Below, piece by piece: positions 7,488-12,873 of a stretch of 12,873 nt of DNA; the first letter of the stretch is position 1, and every line of letters begins with the position of its first letter. A program made the position numbers and the translations under genes. The notes below the pieces were generated by a model. The model was given only the letters and a program-made list of their open reading frames with translations, was not told where the DNA came from and searched no databases. This DNA is from Pseudomonadota bacterium (GTDB lineage: Bacteria; Pseudomonadota; Gammaproteobacteria; Burkholderiales; Burkholderiaceae), in contig JAEZQX010000564.1 in assembly GCA_023441105.1 (NCBI GenBank), positions 1 to 12,873 on the forward strand, given 5' to 3'.

Positions 7488-7593
7488 CGTCGGCTTGGGC
7501 GCGGGGCTTGCCCGACTGGTAGCTCGCGCAACACGGGGCGGCGTCGCGCGCCGGGTTGCACATCGTGCTGACCGTCGAGACAAGGAGGATGAG
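7488..7593 (+). promoter_or_regulatory. Leader region of the dehydrogenase operon
   Basis: 106 bp between the peroxidase stop and the leader ORF. It holds a weak GTCGG (7489-7493)/CCGAC (7512-7516) dyad and a larger imperfect stem with GCAAC and GTTGC as outer arms enclosing GGCG/CGCC. It ends with AAGGAGG (7582-7588), 5 nt before the ATG at 7594. No convincing -35/-10 pair was found, so the operon promoter position is unknown. Confidence 0.35.
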
Positions 7594-7677
7594 ATGCCGA
7601 TCGCACATATCGCGCTCGTGCACAACGGGCTGCATCAGCTCCATTGCAACCCGGGCCCGTCGAGGCGGCCGTCATGA
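7594..7677 (+). CDS. His-rich 27-aa leader ORF, overlapping the dehydrogenase start by ATGA
   Basis: ATG at 7594 is preceded by AAGGAGG (7582-7588) with 5 nt spacing, the best ribosome site in this operon. The ORF ends at TGA 7675-7677, which shares ATGA with the dehydrogenase ATG at 7674: the usual arrangement for translational coupling. The peptide begins [18 protein letters not shown] and has His at positions 5, 10, 14 and 17 and Cys at 18, followed by a Pro/Arg/Ser-rich tail. The His/Cys spacing suggests metal binding, which would fit a leader in front of a zinc enzyme, but that is inference. I do not recognise a family. The dehydrogenase's own ribosome site is only GAGG, so its translation may depend on this leader. 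Confidence 0.5.
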   Translation: MPIAHIALVHNGLHQLHCNPGPSRRPS

Positions 7678-8843
7678 GGGCGCTCTGCTGGCACGGCAAG
7701 AAGGACATCCGCTGCGACAACGTGCCCGACCCGACCATCGAGCAGCCCAAGGATGCCATCGTCAAGGTGAGCAGTTGCGCCATCTGCGGCTCCGACCTGC
7801 ATCTTTTCGACGGCTTCATGCCGGGGATGCAACACGGCGACATCCTGGGCCATGAGTTCATGGGGGAGGTCGTCGAAGTCGGCAGCGACGTGCGCCGGCT
7901 CAAGGTCGGCGACCGGGTGGTGGTGCCGTTCACCATCGCCTGCGGCGAATGCGACCAGTGCCGGCGGGGCAATTTCTCCGTCTGCGAACGCTCCAACCGC
8001 AACAAGGACGTGGCTGAGAAACTCTTCGGCCACACCACCGCCGGTCTCTTCGGCTACACCCACATCACCGGCGGATACCCGGGAGGCCAGGCCGAGTACG
8101 TGCGGGTGCCGTATGCCGACGTGGCCCCGGTGAAGATTCCCGACGGGCTCACCGACGAGCAGGTGCTGTTCCTCGGCGACATCTTTCCGACCGGCTGGCA
8201 GGCGGCGGTCCAGTGCGACATCCAGCCGGATGACACGGTGGCAGTCTGGGGAGCCGGGCCGGTCGGCCAGTTTGCGGTGCGCAGCGCCGTGCTGCTCGGC
8301 GCCAAGCAGGTGATCTGCATCGACAACGTACCCGAGCGCCTGACCATGGCGGAAGCCGGCGGCGCGGTGGCGATCAACTTCGAGCGCGAAAGCGTGCTGG
8401 AGCGCCTGAAGGACCTCACCCACGGCAAGGGTCCGGAGAAGTGCATCGATTCGGTGGGCATGGAGGCCCATGCCACGCGGTCGCTCGATTCGATCTACGA
8501 CCGCGCCAAGCAGGCGGTGATGCTGGAGTCGGATCGCGCCCACGTGCTGCGCGAGATGATCTACGTCTGCCGGCCGGCTGGCGTCCTGTCGGTGCCGGGC
8601 GTCTATGGCGGGCTGATCGACAAGGTGCCGTTCGGCGCGTTCATGAACAAGGGCCTGACGATGCGCACCGGCCAGACGCATGTGAACCGCTGGACCGATG
8701 ACCTCCTGAGCCGCATCGAGCGTGGCCAGATCGATCCGTCCTTCGTCATCACCCACACGGTGAGCCTCGAGGAAGGCCCGGACATGTACAAGACATTCCG
8801 GGACAAGCAGGACGGTTGCATCAAGGTCGTCATGAAACCCTGA
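7674..8843 (+). CDS. Zn-dependent alcohol/formaldehyde dehydrogenase-like MDR protein, 389 aa
   Basis: Medium-chain dehydrogenase close to the glutathione-independent formaldehyde dehydrogenase branch; it would oxidise an alcohol or aldehyde with NAD(P) in the cytoplasm. Catalytic zinc ligands are visible: Cys38 in AICGSD, His60-Glu61 in LGHEF, and Asp169 in FLGDIFPTG as in formaldehyde dehydrogenases. The structural zinc site is CGECDQC plus C104 (Cys90, 93, 96, 104). The cofactor loop is [10 protein letters not shown] (193-198) and the beta2 acidic residue is in CIDN. Length is typical. The start is the ATG at 7674, giving [13 protein letters not shown], which matches the family N-terminus; an upstream TTG at 7644 would add 10 untypical residues and overlap the leader ORF. 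Only a weak GAGG (7662-7665) precedes it. It is the first enzyme of an operon with two downstream genes. The true substrate is unproven. Confidence 0.92.
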   Translation: MRALCWHGKKDIRCDNVPDPTIEQPKDAIVKVSSCAICGSDLHLFDGFMPGMQHGDILGHEFMGEVVEVGSDVRRLKVGDRVVVPFTIACGECDQCRRGNFSVCERSNRNKDVAEKLFGHTTAGLFGYTHITGGYPGGQAEYVRVPYADVAPVKIPDGLTDEQVLFLGDIFPTGWQAAVQCDIQPDDTVAVWGAGPVGQFAVRSAVLLGAKQVICIDNVPERLTMAEAGGAVAINFERESVLERLKDLTHGKGPEKCIDSVGMEAHATRSLDSIYDRAKQAVMLESDRAHVLREMIYVCRPAGVLSVPGVYGGLIDKVPFGAFMNKGLTMRTGQTHVNRWTDDLLSRIERGQIDPSFVITHTVSLEEGPDMYKTFRDKQDGCIKVVMKP

Positions 8844-8856
8844 GAGGAGTTGGAGC

Positions 8857-9435
8857 ATGGAAACGCTTTCGCACGAGGCGCGGGCAGATCGCAACCTGGG
8901 TGCGGCGCACACGGTCGCCCGCGGGCTGGGCTGGTTCAGCATCGGCCTGGGGCTGGCGGAGTCGCTGATGCCGCAGACCATGGCGCGGGCGGTCGGTCTC
9001 GAGGGCAAGGAGAATCTGGTGCGGGCCTTCGGGCTGCGCGAGATCGCCACCGGGGTCGGATTGCTGATGGCGCGCGATCCTGAGCCCTGGGTGTGGGGGC
9101 GGGTGGCGGGCGACGCGCTGGATTTCGGCGCCCTGACTGCGGGCCTGCGCAACGACAATCCGCACCGTATCGGGACCGCAGTCGCCATGCTGGCGGTTGC
9201 CCAGGTGGCGGCGGCGGATGTCGCCTGCGCCAGGGCGCTCGCCAGCCATCGGGAGCAGGCGGAGAACGAGTGGCGCTACATCGACTATCGCGACCGGCGT
9301 GGCTTCGACAAGCCGGCGCGGGAGATGCGAGGCGCGGCCCTCAGCGATTTCAGTACGCCGGACGACTTCCGCATTCCGCCGGCGCTGAGGCCTTGGGAAG
9401 CACGAGAGCTGCCTGCCGGCGGCCTCTATGTCTGA
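8857..9435 (+). CDS. Small membrane protein resembling the N-terminal part of 'cyclase/dehydrase' proteins, 192 aa
   Basis: About four moderately hydrophobic segments: residues 23-38 (LGWFSIGLGLAESLMP), 57-71, 77-97 and 104-122, so probably an inner-membrane protein. The motif RAFGLREIATGVGLL and the tryptophan-rich WVWGRVAGDALD are, from memory, typical of membrane regions found at the N-terminus of SRPBCC 'cyclase/dehydrase' proteins that often lie next to Zn-dependent dehydrogenases. The SRPBCC domain itself is absent. The tail has an unusual soluble pattern, YRDRRGFDKPAREMRGAALSDF then RIPPALRPW. The start is supported by AGAGGAG (8843-8849), 7 nt before the ATG, and lies 13 bp after the dehydrogenase stop. 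The function is unknown; co-transcription with the dehydrogenase is likely. Confidence 0.75.
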   Translation: METLSHEARADRNLGAAHTVARGLGWFSIGLGLAESLMPQTMARAVGLEGKENLVRAFGLREIATGVGLLMARDPEPWVWGRVAGDALDFGALTAGLRNDNPHRIGTAVAMLAVAQVAAADVACARALASHREQAENEWRYIDYRDRRGFDKPAREMRGAALSDFSTPDDFRIPPALRPWEARELPAGGLYV

Positions 9436-9452
9436 TCAACCGGAGAGCGACG

Positions 9453-9641
9453 ATGACAGCACTACCGCGGCCGGGAGAGCCGAGCGACATGAACCCCGGG
9501 GACGAAGTACCACCCGGCTCGCCGGACAGCGGCGAGAACATCTGCCCCCAGTGTCACGGCAGCGGCAAGCTGCAGGGCAAGGGCGACTGCCCGAACTGCG
9601 GGGGAACCGGCAAGATCATCCAGGGCATCGGTGGCGCTTGA
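9453..9641 (+). CDS. CxxCxGxG zinc-ribbon protein, 62 aa
   Basis: The N-terminal half is Pro/Asp/Glu-rich and likely disordered. The C-terminal half has two copies of the DnaJ-type motif, CPQCHGSG (Cys31, Cys34) and CPNCGGTG (Cys46, Cys49), enough for one zinc site. Similar mini-proteins can assist folding or redox processes, but no function is assigned here. GGAGAG (9442-9447) precedes the ATG by 5 nt. It is 17 bp after the membrane-protein gene and is the last gene of the operon. A later ATG at 9489 is possible but has no well-spaced ribosome site. No clear terminator is seen in the 84 bp to the convergent methyltransferase. Confidence 0.75.
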   Translation: MTALPRPGEPSDMNPGDEVPPGSPDSGENICPQCHGSGKLQGKGDCPNCGGTGKIIQGIGGA

Positions 9642-9725
9642 GCCGTTCGATTCGCGCCCGCCGCTCTTGAGCCGCGCTCGAGCCGAGAAAGGCGGGTGAC
9701 GCCGCTCGAACCTGGGGGGTGCGGC

Positions 9726-10430
9726 TTAGACGATGCGGCGGCGGCTGTTGCGCAGGACGACCAGCTTCGACAGCCCGAAGAGATTGACGCCGGTGACCGA
9801 GACCACCTGCCAGTCGTGCGACAGGATGTGCCTCTCGTATTCGAAGTCCGCCCGGAATCCGACCTTGTCCGCCACTGATCGAACCGCGCGTTCCATCAGC
9901 CACCAGAAGCGGCTGCCGCTGAAGTGGTTGAGCACGAGGATGCTGCCGTCGGGCTTGCAGACCCGGCGGATCTCATGGACCAGGCGATCGGGGTTGGGCG
10001 TTACCGACAGCACATAAGGCACGGTGACGCAGTCGAAGCTCGCATCCGGGAAATCCATCCGCTCGGCATTCATGGCATGCAGGGTGATATCCCGCTCCGG
10101 CAGCGCCGCCGCCCGCATCCGGGCCCGCTCCAGCATGTCGGGCGACAGGTCGATACCGACCAGCCGCGACGATGCCGGATAACCGGCAAGCGTCAGGCCG
10201 GTGCCTACGCCGACCTCAAGGATCGAAGGTGGATTGAGAGCCGACGTGGCAGACGCCATCAGCTTGCGACCCGGGCCGAGGACGCGGCCGAAGACCTGGT
10301 CGTAGAGCGGTGCGAAACGGTCGTAGGTGAGCACGACCCCCTGTTCGGTCGGCTCGCCGGGGGCGCGCGACCATTCGGACCCGGATTCGGCCCGGAGCCC
10401 TTCCTCGGCCCGCAGGCCTCCTTCACTCAT
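9726..10430 (-). CDS. SAM-dependent methyltransferase, PmtA-like (phosphatidylethanolamine N-methyltransferase-like), 234 aa
   Basis: Class I Rossmann methyltransferase. Motif I is ILEVGVGTGL (70-79), the post-I acidic residue is in VGIDLSPDML (91-100), and motif IV/post-II is SFDCVTVPYVLS with VCKPDGSILVLNHF following. The entry segment VVLTYDRFAPLYDQVFGRVLGPGRK resembles the Rhodobacter-type PmtA enzymes that methylate phosphatidylethanolamine, but related UbiE/quinone-type methyltransferases share much of this. The N-terminal 30 residues are an extra, acidic, low-complexity stretch with an imperfect repeat (GLRAEEGLRAES). The start at 10430 was chosen over the ATG at 10445, because GGAGAGG (10437-10443, minus strand) lies 6 nt before it. 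Length is slightly above typical PmtA. It faces the SDR gene divergently and the zinc-ribbon gene convergently. Fold certain; substrate moderate. Confidence 0.82.
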   Translation of the reverse strand: MSEGGLRAEEGLRAESGSEWSRAPGEPTEQGVVLTYDRFAPLYDQVFGRVLGPGRKLMASATSALNPPSILEVGVGTGLTLAGYPASSRLVGIDLSPDMLERARMRAAALPERDITLHAMNAERMDFPDASFDCVTVPYVLSVTPNPDRLVHEIRRVCKPDGSILVLNHFSGSRFWWLMERAVRSVADKVGFRADFEYERHILSHDWQVVSVTGVNLFGLSKLVVLRNSRRRIV

Positions 10431-10491
10431 GTTGATCCTCTCCATCGTTCACTCGATCCCGCGGACTGCAAGGCCGATGCCCGCCCGCCCT

Positions 10492-10522
10492 GGGCCGCGC
10501 CGTCCGGCCCTTGTTTTGCCGG
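10492..10522 (+). promoter_or_regulatory. Terminator-like hairpin with overlapping alternative stem in the SDR upstream region
   Basis: GGGCCG (10492-10497), a 7-base loop, CGGCCC (10505-10510) and then TTGTTTTG (10511-10518) looks like an intrinsic terminator on the plus strand. A second stem, CCGGC (10504-10508) with GCCGG (10518-10522), reuses the right arm of the first, so the two cannot form together. It lies in the divergent gap, where no plus-strand gene ends, so an attenuator in a long SDR leader is possible. GC-rich sequence makes such stems common. Confidence 0.3.
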
Positions 10523-10556
10523 CCATCTTATCGGGCTGGCGGCAGCCATGTCGAGT

Positions 10557-10570
10557 TTGCAAAACTGCAA
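10557..10570. promoter_or_regulatory. TTGCA-N4-TGCAA palindrome, candidate operator
   Basis: TTGCA (10557-10561), AAAC, TGCAA (10566-10570) is an AT-rich dyad in a GC-rich divergent gap, 134 bp before the SDR start and 127 bp before the methyltransferase start. Its 5-4-5 geometry is like that of CRP/FNR-family sites, though the sequence matches no consensus I can name. Confidence 0.3.
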
Positions 10571-10703
10571 CAGGATGTACGGGCCCGTCCCGCAGACCCG
10601 CCTGGTTCGGATCGCCGGACGATTTGGGTACAGGCATTGCCGACCAACGCCTTTCCGGGGCGTCTCTCTTCGCCCATCGCTCCAGCGTCAACGGAGGTAC
10701 TTC

Positions 10704-11519
10704 ATGGCTCGCTCTGCATCACCTTCCCCTGCCACTTCTGACGGATCGCGACTGGCCATCGTGACCGGCGCGTCATCCGGCATCGGCTATGAACTGGCCC
10801 GCTGCTGTGCCGCGGATGGCTTCGGCCTGCTGATTGTCGCCGACGAGCCCGCCATCGAGGAGGCCGCCAGGGTCCTGCGGGCCGAGGGCGCTGTCGTGGA
10901 ATTCGTGCAGGCCGACCTGGCCACCCGGGCCGGTGTCGACAGGCTGCAGGAGGCCCTGCGCGACCGGCCGGTCGACCTCCTGCTGGCGAATGCCGGACAG
11001 GGCCTCGGCAAGGGCTTCCTGGACCAGGCTTTCGCGGATATCCAGCGGGTCGTGGACACCAACATCACCGGTACCCTGGATCTCATCCAACGGGTGGGAC
11101 GGCAGATGCGCGCGCGGGGCACGGGGCGGATCCTCATCACCGGTTCGATCGCCGGCTTCCTGCCGGGGACCTACCAGGCCGTCTACAACGGCACCAAGGC
11201 GTTCATCGACTCGTTCTCGTTCGCGCTGCGACACGAGTTGAAGGACACCGGCGTGACCGTGACCTGTCTGATGCCGGGTCCGACCGATACCGAATTCTTC
11301 GAGCGCGCCGACATGCTGGATACGCGCGTCGGCCAGGGCAAGAAGGACGATCCTGCCTTCGTGGCCAAGGTCGGCTACGAAGCGATGATGAAAGGCGAGG
11401 GCGACGTCGTGGCAGGCTGGAAGAACAAGCTGCAGACGGCCGCTGCGGCGGTCACGCCGGCGGGCATGCTCGCCGAGCAGCATCGGCGGATGGCCGAGCC
11501 GGGCAGTGCGAGGAAGTAG
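10704..11519 (+). CDS. Short-chain dehydrogenase/reductase (SDR), 271 aa
   Basis: Classical SDR fold: cofactor loop TGASSGIG (21-28), acidic Asp71 in VQADLAT, NAG (96-98), Asn120, and a catalytic Ser148 (ITGSIAG), Tyr161 and Lys165 (YNGTK). The tail PGPTDTEFFERADM follows the family pattern. It probably uses NADP or NAD on a lipid-like or aldehyde/ketone substrate, which sequence alone does not show. The ATG at 10704 is supported by GGAGG (10693-10697) with a 6 nt gap; the frame is open for about 780 bp upstream, but that part is antisense to the methyltransferase. The C-terminal 70 residues include VVAGWKNKLQTAAAAVTP, common in SDRs annotated as YqjQ/DltE-like. It ends 20 bp before a strong hairpin. 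Confidence 0.9.
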   Translation: MARSASPSPATSDGSRLAIVTGASSGIGYELARCCAADGFGLLIVADEPAIEEAARVLRAEGAVVEFVQADLATRAGVDRLQEALRDRPVDLLLANAGQGLGKGFLDQAFADIQRVVDTNITGTLDLIQRVGRQMRARGTGRILITGSIAGFLPGTYQAVYNGTKAFIDSFSFALRHELKDTGVTVTCLMPGPTDTEFFERADMLDTRVGQGKKDDPAFVAKVGYEAMMKGEGDVVAGWKNKLQTAAAAVTPAGMLAEQHRRMAEPGSARK

Positions 11520-11538
11520 CCCGCTCGCGCCGCTTGCA

Positions 11539-11563
11539 GGTGCCCCGGCGCGGCCGGGGCACC
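11539..11563. terminator. Bidirectional terminator-like hairpin, 10 bp perfect stem
   Basis: GGTGCCCCGG (11539-11548), loop CGCGG, CCGGGGCACC (11554-11563). It lies in the 56 bp gap between the stops of the convergent SDR and GT14 genes and is the strongest hairpin seen in the window. There is no T-tract on either side, so it may act as a GC-rich stalling hairpin or a 3'-end protector for both transcripts. Confidence 0.7.
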
Positions 11564-11575
11564 GCGGCGACTCGG

Positions 11576-12553
11576 TCAGGCGGGGCTGCAGGCGCGCTCT
11601 TCGCGGCGGCTTGCCTCCAGCCGCCGCAGCACGTGGCGGCGCACGCCGTCATCGAGGCTGGTCTCGAACTTCCGCGCAAAAAACTTGTCGCTGGCGGCAA
11701 GCGCCTGGAGGTCGCCCCGGTTGAAGGTGCGGGGATGCGAGCCGATGAAGTCGTTGACCAGATGGTTCGAGGGCACGATCTCGAACGGCGAGTTGCCGAG
11801 CAGGGTGGGGAACAGGATCTCGTCGCAGACCTTCAGGCTCATCAGGTAGGGTACCAGCGGGCTGTTCTCCCCCTGGTCGACGAGGTACTCGCAGACGTCG
11901 CGGCGCAGGCAGAACCAGAGGCTGCCCACCAGCGGGGCCGTGCCGTCGTGGAACGGATGGTTGTCCAGCAGGCCCGCGCGCGCTGCCTGGTGGATCTGCT
12001 TGCCCAGCCATTGCAGTGCCGTGAGCTGCGATCCCGGATCCGGCCGGTCGTGGATGCCGAGGTTCGCTTCCCGCACGGTGACCGGATCGTCGCCCAGGTA
12101 CCAGCGCCGGGAACGGCTGAGCAACCGGGCAGACAGCTTTTCCGCCCGGCAGAAGACGCGATGGCCATGGCTCATCATGACCCGCTCGTCGCTGTCGAGG
12201 TTGATCACGTCGGCATGGATCGGCTTCCAGCCTGCCTGCAGGTGCCGCCGCAGCTCGCCGACCGGCCGCAGCGGCAGGCATGAGCCGCTGAGCAGCTGGA
12301 AGTAGTCGAAGTGCGAGCGGGCCAGGGCTGTGCGGATCAGGTGGAAGATGGCACGCGGCAGCGCCGGCGATCCCCAGCCGGTTTCGACGTAGTCCTCGAT
12401 CAGATAGGCGTGCGAGCGCGGGAGGTCGAAGCGCGGTTGCTTGGAGTAGTCGTGATGGACGATGACAGGATCGTCGCCGCCCAGGCTCTCGATCAATTGG
12501 CGGACCGCGTCTTCCGGTTCCTTAGCGGTCAGAATGCCGAACGCAATCTGCAT
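11576..12553 (-). CDS. GT14/Branch-type glycosyltransferase (beta-1,6-N-acetylglucosaminyltransferase family), 325 aa
   Basis: Matches the Core-2/I-branching 'Branch' family by motif: N-terminal QIAFGILTAKEP, VHHDYSK (His33, Asp35) in place of the usual 'iHvDkk', HFDYFQLLSGSCLPL (81-95), VGSLWFCLRRDVCEYL (209-224) with the GS-W pattern, and CDEILFPTLLGNSPF (243-257). The closing FFARKFE is also typical. These enzymes have a GT-A-like fold and transfer GlcNAc or xylose; bacterial members often act in surface polysaccharide synthesis. No membrane anchor is seen. The start at 12553 (minus) was chosen because AAGGA sits about 9 nt upstream and the translation MQIAFGILTA starts at the family's normal N-terminus; an in-frame ATG at 12649 adds 32 unlikely basic residues. 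No other polysaccharide genes are visible in the window except the glycosyltransferase fusion far away. Confidence 0.85.
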   Translation of the reverse strand: MQIAFGILTAKEPEDAVRQLIESLGGDDPVIVHHDYSKQPRFDLPRSHAYLIEDYVETGWGSPALPRAIFHLIRTALARSHFDYFQLLSGSCLPLRPVGELRRHLQAGWKPIHADVINLDSDERVMMSHGHRVFCRAEKLSARLLSRSRRWYLGDDPVTVREANLGIHDRPDPGSQLTALQWLGKQIHQAARAGLLDNHPFHDGTAPLVGSLWFCLRRDVCEYLVDQGENSPLVPYLMSLKVCDEILFPTLLGNSPFEIVPSNHLVNDFIGSHPRTFNRGDLQALAASDKFFARKFETSLDDGVRRHVLRRLEASRREERACSPA

Positions 12554-12717
12554 CAAATACTTTCCTTCGGTCTCGTAGCCCTGGCGCCGGCGATGATGAC
12601 CTCGCCGAGTTCCTTCGCCTTGCCGTGTTTTCCCTCCGTCAGCAGCCAAGCGTGCCCGCTACCGCGGACGGTCCGGGTTGAAGCATGGCAGGCGTGGCAG
12701 CGTCCGGGCTGCTGCAC
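12553..12717 (-). CDS. Possible small ORF upstream of and overlapping the GT14 start (54 aa, weak)
   Basis: On the minus strand a GTG at 12717 opens 54 codons ending in TGA 12553-12555, which shares its A with the GT14 ATG (TGATG). The peptide includes GRCHACHAS, which has a CxxCH heme-attachment pattern, and TEGKHGKAKELGEVIIAG. There is no good ribosome site at the GTG, no signal peptide and no recognised family, and one CxxCH can occur by chance. Third-position GC is somewhat below that of the neighbouring genes. The coupling geometry is the main reason to list it. Confidence 0.2.
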   Translation of the reverse strand: MQQPGRCHACHASTRTVRGSGHAWLLTEGKHGKAKELGEVIIAGARATRPKESI

Positions 12718-12873
12718 GACGTAACTTAACGAATCTACGGGGAGGGAAGGGAACGGGAAGGTCTAAGCCCCTTGTACATCCGCGCCTATTGGTGCAAAAG
12801 ATGCGCCCGGGAGAGGGGTCGGTAACCGACTGCAACGATCTGCTTCAGGGAAGGGCGGCGCGCCGCGCGAGGG
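12718..12873. other. Right-end region without a confident gene
   Basis: It contains an A/T-richer patch (12720-12736), a GGGAGGGAAGGGAACGGGAAGG purine stretch, and the palindrome at 12818-12830. On the minus strand a frame is open from the window edge to TAG (12786-12788) and reads SLKQIVAVGYRPLSRAH, possibly the tail of a gene outside the window. On the plus strand an ATG at 12801 is open to the edge without a ribosome site. Neither is strong enough to call as a gene. Confidence 0.35.
12818..12830. promoter_or_regulatory. Perfect 6-1-6 palindrome, candidate operator
   Basis: GTCGGT-A-ACCGAC is a perfect 13 bp dyad. It is about 265 bp upstream of the GT14 start and may lie in the control region between that gene and whatever is beyond the window. 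It could equally be a short RNA stem or chance. Confidence 0.25.

Noticed and set aside
7489..7516. GTCGG/CCGAC stem after the peroxidase stop as a terminator
   Set aside because: Only 5 bp of stem with an 18-base loop and no T-tract; not distinguishable from chance in GC-rich DNA.
5784..7625. 613-codon minus-strand open frame
   Set aside because: Antisense to the peroxidase; no recognisable domain, shadow of a high-GC gene.
7635..9188. 517-codon minus-strand open frame
   Set aside because: Antisense to the Zn-dehydrogenase and membrane-protein genes, both supported by motifs and ribosome sites.
10380..10430. Tandem-like repeat at the methyltransferase N-terminus (GLRAEEGLRAES)
   Set aside because: Only two imperfect copies of about 18 bp; too short and diverged to be called a repeat element.
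9924..10703. Upstream in-frame extension of the SDR
   Set aside because: It runs antisense through the methyltransferase and lacks a ribosome site; the SDR fold begins properly after the ATG at 10704, which has GGAGG.
12734..12760. GGAAC-type stress sigma factor promoter
   Set aside because: GGAAC is present, but no matching CGTT-like -10 lies at the required distance, on the right strand and in front of a gene.
1..12873. Mobile element, CRISPR array or tRNA
   Set aside because: No transposase, integrase, terminal inverted repeats, regularly spaced direct repeats or tRNA-like cloverleaf was recognised by eye; a dedicated search (ISfinder, tRNAscan) would be needed for certainty.

Overview
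The window is a GC-rich chromosomal segment with dense coding, many long antisense shadow frames, and strong GGAGG-type ribosome binding sites. The gene families suggest a free-living proteobacterium, probably alpha or beta: a Zn-dependent formaldehyde-dehydrogenase-like enzyme followed by a 'cyclase/dehydrase'-type membrane protein, a PmtA-like methyltransferase, and a bacterial animal-type heme peroxidase. The sequence does not allow a genus call. No rRNA, tRNA, CRISPR array, transposase or integrase was seen.

Layout. (1) 2-1273 (+) is the 3' part of an NAD(P)-dependent oxidoreductase with a C-terminal SAF-like domain; its start lies left of the window. It converges, with a 7 bp gap, on (2) 1281-3449 (-), a fusion of an alpha/beta hydrolase and a GT-B glycosyltransferase. 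(3) 3450-3642 is a divergent promoter region with an 11 bp inverted repeat whose two arms each touch a -10-like element. (4) 3643-5595 (+) encodes a trypsin-like serine protease fused to a Serratia-type DNA/RNA non-specific endonuclease, with both active sites intact. (5) 5596-5939 is a structured 344 bp gap with a possible 41-codon small ORF. (6) 5940-7487 (+) encodes an animal-type heme peroxidase. (7) 7594-9641 (+) is a compact operon: a 27-codon His-rich leader ORF overlapping the next start by ATGA, a Zn-dependent dehydrogenase, a small membrane protein, and a 62-aa CxxCxGxG zinc-ribbon protein. (8) 9726-10430 (-) is a PmtA-like SAM methyltransferase, divergent from (9) 10704-11519 (+), an SDR oxidoreductase. 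(10) A strong 10 bp-stem hairpin separates the SDR from (11) 11576-12553 (-), a GT14/Branch-type glycosyltransferase. (12) 12554-12873 has no convincing gene, but contains a possible small minus-strand ORF and a palindrome.

How the genes may work together. The 7.6-9.6 kb operon and its neighbours look like a stress or detoxification and envelope-lipid module: aldehyde/alcohol oxidation, membrane protein, phospholipid methylation, SDR. The protease-nuclease fusion and the heme peroxidase are adjacent and co-oriented. Both are potentially destructive enzymes and neither has a visible signal peptide. A conflict or damage-response role is possible but is inference only. The most notable items are the protease-nuclease fusion, the hydrolase-glycosyltransferase fusion, the coupled His-rich leader ORF, and the symmetric divergent promoter.
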